Assembly (NCBI GenBank): GCA_937906765.1
Contig: CALCUV010000119.1
Location: 1-5,426, forward strand
Reading direction: 5' to 3'
DNA length: 5,426 nt
DNA from: an uncultured Prevotella sp.
GTDB taxonomy: Bacteria; Bacteroidota; Bacteroidia; Bacteroidales; Bacteroidaceae
Part shown: positions 1 through 4,682 of the stretch, piece after piece
How the letters are laid out: the number at the start of each line of letters is the position of its first letter
Numbering within the stretch: the first letter of the stretch is position 1
Made by a program: the position numbers and the translations under genes
The notes under the pieces: generated by a model
What the model saw: the letters and a program-made list of their open reading frames with translations, nothing else
Databases searched by the model: none
Told to the model about the DNA's origin: nothing

Positions 1-55
1 ACTTGCGACCTCCGGTCCCCCAGACCGTTGCGCTACCGGGCTGCGCCACATCCCG
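1..55 (-). tRNA. tRNA-Pro (anticodon GGG), 5' portion, truncated by window edge
   Basis: Read on the minus strand from 55, the sequence folds as a tRNA. The acceptor 5' strand is CGGGATG (55-49), and the D-stem GCGC/GCGC encloses the loop AGCCCGGTA. The anticodon arm has the seven-base loop CTGGGGG (23-17) with anticodon GGG at 21-19, followed by variable region AGGTC and the first T-stem strand GCAAG. The acceptor starting with C1 and the GCGCAGCC-GGTAGCGC D-arm are typical of bacterial tRNA-Pro. GGG reads proline codons CCC and CCU. The T-loop and 3' acceptor strand lie beyond the window, so an encoded CCA cannot be assessed. Positions 28-31/39-42 pair fully, but 27/43 would be an A-G mismatch, while C32 and G38 could pair. 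A good promoter lies just upstream, which suggests independent expression. Confidence 0.93.
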
Positions 56-71
56 TTGTCGAAATCGGGTA

Positions 72-102
72 CAAAGATACTGCTTTTTTTTGATATGAGC
101 AA
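72..102 (-). promoter_or_regulatory. Bacteroidota-type promoter of tRNA-Pro
   Basis: On the minus strand TTG (102-100) is followed after exactly 20 nt by TATCTTTG (79-72), a full match to the Bacteroidota consensus TTG-N19-21-TAnnTTTG. The predicted transcription start, about 5 nt past the box, leaves only some 10 nt of leader before the tRNA. The spacer contains an A8 run (91-84 read leftward) that may bend the DNA. The -33 TTG is the end of the T-run that serves as U-tract of the proS terminator, so the two signals overlap. Confidence 0.75.
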
Positions 103-130
103 AAAAAATCGCACATAAGGTGCGATTTTT
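101..130 (-). terminator. Intrinsic terminator of proS (possibly bidirectional)
   Basis: An 11-bp perfect inverted repeat, AAAAATCGCAC (104-114) with GTGCGATTTTT (120-130), encloses a 5-nt loop. Read leftward, in the direction of proS, the hairpin ends in an uninterrupted run of eight T (108-101), the classic rho-independent arrangement. It starts 17 bp after the proS stop codon. Read rightward it also ends in five T, but no gene runs into it from the left on the plus strand. Confidence 0.88.
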
Positions 131-147
131 ATCATATGTTGCATTTT

Positions 148-1629
148 TTAGTATGCAATCGCAAATATCACGCGCTGTGCACTAGGTTTGCCAGTATAAA
201 TACATTTACCCGGTGTCTTGTCGCCCTCGAAAGGAATACAACGGATAGTGGCTTTGGTTTCGGCTTTGATCTTCTCCTCGGTTTCTGGAGTACCATCCCA
301 GTGGCAGAGCAAGAAGCCAGGTTTCTTGATTTCCTCTTTGAACTCTTCCCAAGTATTCACTTCACGAGTGTTCGCAAGACGGAAATCCAATGCTTTTTGG
401 TAGATATTATCTTGAATCTCCTTGAGCAAGTTTTGGATGGTTTCTACGATATTATCGAACGAAACAGTCTCCTTGGTCATGGTGTCGCGGCGTGCGAGTT
501 CGATAGTGCCGTTCTCGAGGTCACGACCACCCATTGCAAGGCGCAAAGGCACACCCTTGAGTTCGTATTCAGCAAACTTGAAGCCAGGAGTTGCCTTGTC
601 GCTAGCATCTACTTGTACGCGGATGCCCAATTTCTTCAACTCGTCTGCCAAAGGATTGAGTTTAGCCATCAATTCATCCAATTGCTCTTGCTTCTTAAAG
701 ATAGGCACGATAACCACTTGAATTGGTGCGAGATTTGGAGGAAGAACCAAACCGTTGTCGTCAGAGTGGGTCATGATAAGTGCACCCATAAGGCGAGTAC
801 TAACGCCCCAACTTGTTGCCCAAGCATATTCGAGTTGGTTTTCTTTATTCACGAACTGAACGTTGAAAGCGCGTCCGAAGTTCTGACCGAGGAAGTGTGA
901 TGTACCGCTCTGAAGCGCTTTGCCGTCTTGCATCATGGCCTCAATAGTATATGTGTCAAGCGCTCCTGCGAAACGTTCTGTAGCACTCTTTACACCACGA
1001 ATTACAGGTACCGCCATTACGTCGCGAGCAAAGTCAGCATAAACGTCAAGCATTTGCTTTGCACGTGTTTCTGCTTCTTCCTTTGTAGCATGAGCGGTGT
1101 GTCCTTCTTGCCAAAGGAATTCGCTTGTGCGGAGGAAGAGGCGAGTGCGCATTTCCCAACGCATAACGTTACACCATTGGTTGCAACACAAGGGGAGGTC
1201 ACGCCATGAATGAATCCAATTGCGGAACGTGTTCCAGATAGTTGTTTCTGAGGTGGGACGGATGATGAGTTCTTCTTCCAACTTAGCAGCAGGGTCCACA
1301 ACAACGCCGTCACCATCAGGATTTGCCTTGAGGCGGTAATGAGTTACTACGGCGCATTCCTTAGCAAAACCCTCTACGTGTTCTGCCTCCTTTGAGAGGT
1401 ATGATTTGGGGATAAGCATGGGGAAATATACGTTTTGCACGCCTGTTGCCTTGAAACGGTCATCAAGTGCACGCTGAATATTTTCCCAAATGGCATAGCC
1501 ATAGGGTTTGATTACCATACAACCACGTACGTCTGCCTGCTCTGCGAGGTCGGCCTTCACTACGAGTTCGTTGTACCACTTCGAGTAGTCTTCACTACGC
1601 TTTGTGAGGAAAGAAAGTTCTTTTGCCAT
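148..1629 (-). CDS. proS: Prolyl-tRNA synthetase, archaeal/eukaryote-like short type
   Basis: The 493-residue protein charges tRNA-Pro with proline in the cytoplasm, using ATP. It is a class II synthetase: motif 1 lies around residues 55-72 (ending [10 protein letters not shown]), RPTSET at 124-129 is the proline-site TSE region, motif 2 is at about 155-175 (VMRWEMRTR...[13 protein letters not shown]), and motif 3 at about 274-285 (WGVSTRLMG). An anticodon-binding domain follows (about 300-400), then the C-terminal domain ending in the conserved Tyr493. The 180-residue editing insertion of the E. coli-type enzyme is absent, which places it in the archaeal/eukaryote-like class usual for Bacteroidota. 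Three of the zinc-ligand positions of the C-terminal domain look replaced (Asp445, Thr450, Thr479), leaving Cys476. The start [20 protein letters not shown] is the normal family N-terminus. It has its own promoter and terminator, and tRNA-Pro follows directly on the same strand. Confidence 0.97.
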   Translation of the reverse strand: MAKELSFLTKRSEDYSKWYNELVVKADLAEQADVRGCMVIKPYGYAIWENIQRALDDRFKATGVQNVYFPMLIPKSYLSKEAEHVEGFAKECAVVTHYRLKANPDGDGVVVDPAAKLEEELIIRPTSETTIWNTFRNWIHSWRDLPLCCNQWCNVMRWEMRTRLFLRTSEFLWQEGHTAHATKEEAETRAKQMLDVYADFARDVMAVPVIRGVKSATERFAGALDTYTIEAMMQDGKALQSGTSHFLGQNFGRAFNVQFVNKENQLEYAWATSWGVSTRLMGALIMTHSDDNGLVLPPNLAPIQVVIVPIFKKQEQLDELMAKLNPLADELKKLGIRVQVDASDKATPGFKFAEYELKGVPLRLAMGGRDLENGTIELARRDTMTKETVSFDNIVETIQNLLKEIQDNIYQKALDFRLANTREVNTWEEFKEEIKKPGFLLCHWDGTPETEEKIKAETKATIRCIPFEGDKTPGKCIYTGKPSAQRVIFAIAY

Positions 1630-1703
1630 ATTTGTTATGATGTCATTTATTATAAATTTCGATTTAATATGTTAGTTCAAAACACTTGGTTTTATAAGTC
1701 GTG

Positions 1704-1734
1704 CAAAATTAAGCATTTTTTAATATCTATCCAA
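1704..1734 (-). promoter_or_regulatory. Promoter of proS
   Basis: On the minus strand TTG (1734-1732) is followed after 20 nt by TAATTTTG (1711-1704), an exact Bacteroidota -33/-7 pair. Transcription would begin near 1698, giving a leader of about 70 nt before the ATG at 1629. That leader is A/T-rich, has no Shine-Dalgarno motif, and shows no T-box or other riboswitch pattern that I recognise. A second -7-like box, TATTTTTG (1760-1753), lies further upstream but has no TTG at the right distance. Confidence 0.7.
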
Positions 1735-1762
1735 TTAAGTTTGCATTATTGACAAAAATATT

Positions 1763-1792
1763 TTGAAGTAATTGCTGAGAGTGTTATATTTG
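1763..1792 (+). promoter_or_regulatory. Promoter of the OmpA-like lipoprotein gene
   Basis: TTG (1763-1765, within TTTTG) is followed after 19 nt by TATATTTG (1785-1792), fitting TTG-N19-21-TAnnTTTG. The start would be near 1798, giving a leader of about 36 nt. It is divergent from the proS promoter, with only 28 bp between the two -33 elements, so the upstream DNA is shared. An isolated -7-like box TAAGTTTG at 1736-1743 has no matching TTG upstream and is less convincing. Confidence 0.72.
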
Positions 1793-1833
1793 CATGTTGA
1801 AAACACCTATTTATTAATTTAAAACATGTAATT

Positions 1834-2547
1834 ATGAAAGTTTCTAAGATTAGTGTACTCGCTCTCTGCGGTTTGTTGCTTCTTCCTGGATGTGCTTCTA
1901 TGTCTAATACGGCTAAAGGTGGTTTGATTGGCGGTGGCGGTGGCGCTGCAGTTGGTGCTCTTATTGGTGCACTTATAAATAATGGTAAGGGTGCTGCAAT
2001 CGGTGCTGGTATTGGTGCTGCTGTAGGTACTGGTGCTGGTGTGTTGATTGGTAACAAGATGGATAAGGCGAAGAAAGCTGCTGAAGCAATTCAGGGAGCA
2101 GAGGCAGAAATGATGACTGACGCTCAAGGCTTGAGTTACGTAAAGGTAACTTTTGATTCTGGTATCCTCTTTACATCTGGTAAATCAAATTTGACAACGA
2201 CAGCAAAGAACTCGCTCAATACATTTATGACAAATGTGCTGACTTATGATATGGACCTTGCTATTGTTGGTCACACAGATAACGATCCTTGGAAGGGTTA
2301 TACTGCAGCTCAGAGTGTTGCGAAGAATCAAGTGCTTTCAGAACAGCGTGCTCAGAGCGTAAGCACTTATTTGATTAATTCTGGTGTTTCTTCTTCACAG
2401 ATTAAGTATGTTGTTGGTAAGGGTCAAGAAATGCCCGTTGCAAGCAACGCAACTGCAGCAGGTAAGGCAGAAAATCGTCGTGTAGAAGTTTATATCTTGC
2501 CAAGTAAGCAGATGATTGAAAGTGCAAATGCTGGTACGTTGAAGTAA
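1834..2547 (+). CDS. OmpA-family lipoprotein with glycine-zipper segment
   Basis: The 237-residue predicted lipoprotein probably links the outer membrane to peptidoglycan. Residues 1-19 form a signal peptide ending in the lipobox LLPG-Cys20, the lipidation site. Residues 29-73 are a glycine-zipper segment rich in G, A, I and V (GGLIGGGGGAAVGALIGAL, then GAAIGAGIGAAVG), like those of YMGG/glycine-zipper 2TM proteins, which can insert in or associate with membrane. A short charged alpha-helical stretch (74-93) leads to an OmpA C-terminal domain at about 103-222. There GHTD (146-149), the motif N165xxLSxxRAxxV176 and NRRVEV (214-219) are seen. By analogy with Acinetobacter OmpA, Asp149 and Arg172 would bind diaminopimelate. 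No acidic lipoprotein surface-export signal follows Cys20, so a periplasm-facing anchor is inferred. Translation starts at an ATG with an A/T-rich leader and no Shine-Dalgarno; a start-stop ATGTAA lies just upstream. The gene is probably monocistronic and its specific role is unknown. Confidence 0.93.
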   Translation: MKVSKISVLALCGLLLLPGCASMSNTAKGGLIGGGGGAAVGALIGALINNGKGAAIGAGIGAAVGTGAGVLIGNKMDKAKKAAEAIQGAEAEMMTDAQGLSYVKVTFDSGILFTSGKSNLTTTAKNSLNTFMTNVLTYDMDLAIVGHTDNDPWKGYTAAQSVAKNQVLSEQRAQSVSTYLINSGVSSSQIKYVVGKGQEMPVASNATAAGKAENRRVEVYILPSKQMIESANAGTLK

Positions 2548-2573
2548 AACAGCATTACATGGCAATAAACCTG

Positions 2574-2607
2574 TTGAGGTCATACTTTGTGTGAAGTGTG
2601 ACCTCAA
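2574..2607 (+). terminator. Stem-loop after the lipoprotein gene, probable terminator
   Basis: TTGAGGTCATAC (2574-2585) pairs with GTGTGACCTCAA (2596-2607) over 12 bp, including one G-T wobble, around a 10-nt loop. It lies 27 bp after the lipoprotein stop codon. The following sequence, TTTAGT, is a weak U-tract, so termination may be partial and some transcripts could read on into uup. A role in mRNA 3'-end stability is the alternative. Confidence 0.6.
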
Positions 2608-2618
2608 TTTAGTAAAAA

Positions 2619-2642
2619 GGAGCGAGTAGGGGGGAGCGGGTA
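2619..2642 (+). repeat. G-rich 14-nt-period repeat upstream of uup
   Basis: GGAGCGAGTA (2619-2628) recurs as GGAGCGGGTA (2633-2642) with a period of 14 nt, the two being separated by GGGG. The stretch is strikingly G-rich and purine-rich on the plus strand within otherwise A/T-rich spacer. With only two copies it may be a remnant of a short tandem repeat. A small GGAG/CTCC hairpin (2633-2636 with 2644-2647) is also possible. No function can be assigned. Confidence 0.35.
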
Positions 2643-2700
2643 ACTCCACTGCGGAAAACGAAAAATAGTCTTTGTACTTTTATTCTATAAATATATATTT

Positions 2701-4500
2701 ATGGCGATTCCATATTTAGACATACAAAACCTTACGAAGCGCATTGGCGACTTAGTGCTGTTTGAAAATATCTCGTTCTCACTTGCTGAAGGAGAGCGAG
2801 TAGGGATTATTGCGCGTAATGGTGCAGGAAAAAGTACATTATTAAACGTTATCTCTGGCAAGGAGGATTATGAGTCGGGAGAGATTATTTTTCGCAACAA
2901 TCTGCGCATAGGTTATTTGGAACAAACGCCTCAGTTTAATCCCGAAGACACCGTGCTGACTGCCGTTTCGCAATTTAGCGAGAGCATTCTTGGAGGCACT
3001 GATTATACGGATGAAGATGCGTCACACATTTCTGCTAAACAGATTTTGACAAAGTTGCAAATTACGGAGTTTGATAAGCCTGTTGGTCTGCTTTCTGGCG
3101 GACAATTAAAGCGTGTGGCGCTTGCTCGTGTGTTGCTTTCCAATCCTGATTTGCTTATTCTTGACGAACCTACCAATCATTTGGATTTAGAAATGATTGA
3201 ATGGTTAGAGGGATATTTGCGCAGAAATGTGCGTTCGTTGCTTATGGTGACTCACGACCGCTATTTCCTTGACCGTGTCTGCAATGAAATTTTGGAAATT
3301 GAGGATAAGACGCTTTATTCCTATCAGGGAAATTACGCTTACTATCTTGAGAAACGAGACGAGCGCATCGCTGTGACCAATGCCAACATACAGCGTGCGA
3401 ACAACTTATATCGCCGAGAGTTAGAATGGATGCGTCGCACCCCTTCTGCTCGAACGGGTAAGTCGCGCTCAAGAAAAGAAGCATTTTACGAGTTAGAGCA
3501 ACAAGCACGCCGAAGACAGCAAGAGCGCACTGCCCGATTAGACATCAAGAGCGGGTATATTGGTTCAAAGATTTTTGAGGCGGAATATGTCAGCAAGGCT
3601 TATCCTTCGGTAAAAATCTTAGACCATTTTTATTACAACTTCTCGCGTTACGAGAAAATGGGGATTATTGGGAATAATGGCACGGGCAAAACAACGTTCC
3701 TCAAACTCCTTCTCGGCCTGGAGCGCCCTGACGAGGGGCGGTTCGTTGTAGGCGAGACCGTCAGATTCGGTTATTTCTCACAACAAGGTATGGAGTTCGA
3801 CAATCAAATGAAGGTGATTGATGCAGTCCGTAAATATGCCGAAACCGTTGACCTTGGGGGCGGGCGTTCACTCACGGCCATGCAATTTCTGAATCATTTC
3901 TTATTCCCCCCTGCTCGTCAGCAAGATTATGTGTATAAACTTAGCGGTGGCGAACGTCGAAGGTTGTATCTTTGCACAGTGTTGATGCAAAATCCCAACT
4001 TCTTGATTCTTGACGAACCCACTAACGACCTTGACATTGCCACGCTCAATGTGCTTGAAGATTATCTTGCCGACTTCCGAGGGTGTGTCATCATCGTTTC
4101 CCACGACCGCTATTTCATGGATAAAGTGGTTGACCATCTCCTTGTCTTTAAGGGTAATGCGGAAATTGACGACTTCCCTGGTAACTACACACAATATCGC
4201 GAAATGCCCAAGGAAGACACTCCCCAACCTCAGAACCTCCCAACCTCAGAACTTCCCAACGCTAAACCAACGCTTCGCCGTCTCAAATTGTCATTTAAAG
4301 AAAAGCAAGAGTTAGCACAATTGGAGAAAGAAATTGAACAATTGGAGGAGGAAAAGAAACAAATAGAAACCGCACTTTGTAGTGGCGCCCTCGCTGTAGA
4401 TGAACTCACCTCGCTGAGCAAGCGCCTTCCTGAATTAAATGACATTATTGAAACAAAAACCCTCAGATGGATGGAACTCGAGGCCGTTGAAAATGGGTGA
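2701..4500 (+). CDS. uup: ABC-F family ATPase, Uup type
   Basis: The 599-residue soluble protein has two ABC ATPase domains in tandem and no membrane segment, the ABC-F plan of ribosome-associated factors. Domain 1 has the Walker A-like ARNGAGKST (38-46), signature LSGGQ (131-135), Walker B LLILDEPTNHLD (151-162) and switch His185. A charged helical linker follows (about 205-290), the segment that in ABC-F proteins contacts P-site tRNA. Domain 2 has Walker A GNNGTGKT (324-331), LSGGE (414-418), LDEPTNDLD (437-445) and His468. Residues 502-525 form a Pro/Gln/Asn/Thr-rich linker, and 527-596 a coiled coil beginning LKLSFKEKQELAQLEKEIEQLE, typical of the Uup C-terminal DNA-binding domain. The family is tied to ribosome function and, in E. 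coli Uup, to transposon precise excision and branched-DNA handling. Ala38 replaces the first Walker A glycine in domain 1. The ATG has an A/T-rich leader and no Shine-Dalgarno. rarA follows 182 bp downstream on the same strand. Confidence 0.93.
   Translation: MAIPYLDIQNLTKRIGDLVLFENISFSLAEGERVGIIARNGAGKSTLLNVISGKEDYESGEIIFRNNLRIGYLEQTPQFNPEDTVLTAVSQFSESILGGTDYTDEDASHISAKQILTKLQITEFDKPVGLLSGGQLKRVALARVLLSNPDLLILDEPTNHLDLEMIEWLEGYLRRNVRSLLMVTHDRYFLDRVCNEILEIEDKTLYSYQGNYAYYLEKRDERIAVTNANIQRANNLYRRELEWMRRTPSARTGKSRSRKEAFYELEQQARRRQQERTARLDIKSGYIGSKIFEAEYVSKAYPSVKILDHFYYNFSRYEKMGIIGNNGTGKTTFLKLLLGLERPDEGRFVVGETVRFGYFSQQGMEFDNQMKVIDAVRKYAETVDLGGGRSLTAMQFLNHFLFPPARQQDYVYKLSGGERRRLYLCTVLMQNPNFLILDEPTNDLDIATLNVLEDYLADFRGCVIIVSHDRYFMDKVVDHLLVFKGNAEIDDFPGNYTQYREMPKEDTPQPQNLPTSELPNAKPTLRRLKLSFKEKQELAQLEKEIEQLEEEKKQIETALCSGALAVDELTSLSKRLPELNDIIETKTLRWMELEAVENG
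4223..4260 (+). repeat. Octamer tandem repeat inside uup (linker-coding)
   Basis: The tract reads as 8-nt units CCCAACCT, CAGAACCT, CCCAACCT, CAGAACTT and CCCAAC, that is two nearly identical 16-nt copies plus a partial third. It encodes the low-complexity linker PQPQNLPTSELPN (about 508-520) between the second ATPase domain and the coiled coil. Because 8 and 16 are not multiples of 3, the copies are read in different frames, and gain or loss of one unit would shift the frame before the coiled coil. The unit NNNAACCT matches the CATAACCT octamers found just before rarA. Confidence 0.85.
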
Positions 4501-4552
4501 ATCCTTGAAAGGTGAACGGTGGAAGGTGAAAGGTGAATGGTGAACGGTGAAA
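4496..4552 (+). repeat. Heptamer array GGTGAAN (left array)
   Basis: Six contiguous 7-nt units fill 4511-4552: GGTGAAC, GGTGGAA, GGTGAAA, GGTGAAT, GGTGAAC and GGTGAAA. Variation is almost confined to the seventh position. Two further heptamers precede them, GGTGAAT (4496-4502), which contains the uup stop codon, and the degenerate CTTGAAA (4504-4510). The array therefore begins inside the end of uup. GGTGAACGGT occurs twice here, and its exact reverse complement is in the right array. Confidence 0.9.
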
Positions 4553-4579
4553 GGGACCATGCGGAGTGACAACCCTAAT

Positions 4580-4649
4580 CGTTAACCGTTATTCGTTAAT
4601 CGTTCCCCGTTAATCGTTCCTCGTTCCTCGTTAACCGTTCACCGTTTAA
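4580..4649 (+). repeat. Heptamer array CGTTNNN (right array)
   Basis: Ten contiguous 7-nt units without an indel fill the interval. Each begins with CGTT, followed by AAC, ATT, AAT, CCC, AAT, CCT, CCT, AAC, CAC and TAA. The first four bases are invariant in all ten units while the last three vary. On the opposite strand the units read NNNAACG, and one is GTGAACG, a rotation of the left array's GGTGAAC, so the two arrays are one family in inverted orientation. ACCGTTCACC (4634-4643) is the exact reverse complement of 4511-4520 and 4539-4548. No TAnnTTTG promoter box is seen here. Confidence 0.92.
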
Positions 4650-4656
4650 TATTAAC

Positions 4657-4680
4657 CCTCATAACCTCATAACCTCATAA
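4657..4680 (+). repeat. Octamer tandem repeat CCTCATAA x3 before rarA
   Basis: Three perfect copies of CCTCATAA (4657-4664, 4665-4672, 4673-4680) end 2 bp before the rarA start codon, so they form the ribosome-binding region of that gene. The unit is a rotation of CATAACCT, the same octamer family as the linker-coding tract in uup. A change in copy number would alter the rarA leader but not its reading frame. Confidence 0.9.
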
Positions 4681-4682
4681 CT

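Noticed and set aside
136..900. A 254-codon plus-strand open frame opposite proS
   Set aside because: It lies wholly antisense to a clearly conserved synthetase. Its protein has no recognisable motif, with Cys/His/Phe-rich composition expected from reading the complementary strand, and no promoter box sits correctly before it.
928..1209. Further open frames opposite or within proS
   Set aside because: They are shadows of proS codon usage without recognisable domains or their own expression signals.
1630..1698. T-box or amino-acid-responsive leader for proS
   Set aside because: The leader is only about 70 nt, A/T-rich, with no stem I, specifier loop or T-box sequence.
1746..2127. Pro/Ala-rich and Thr/Ser-rich minus-strand frames opposite the lipoprotein
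   Set aside because: Their low-complexity products are simply the complement of the GGT/GCT-rich glycine-zipper codons.
2666..2682. Possible uup promoter (TAGTCTTTG at 2666-2674 or TACTTTTA at 2675-2682)
   Set aside because: The first has three rather than two bases between TA and TTTG, and the second lacks the final G. Neither has a TTG at 19-21 bp upstream. uup may use a weak promoter here or read-through from the lipoprotein gene, but I cannot support a site.
4010..4315. A plus-strand frame overlapping the end of uup
   Set aside because: It is an alternate frame of uup kept open by codon bias; the uup frame has all the expected motifs.
4496..4680. CRISPR array
   Set aside because: The periods are 7 and 8 nt with no 25-40 bp repeats, no spacers and no cas genes; these are simple tandem repeats.
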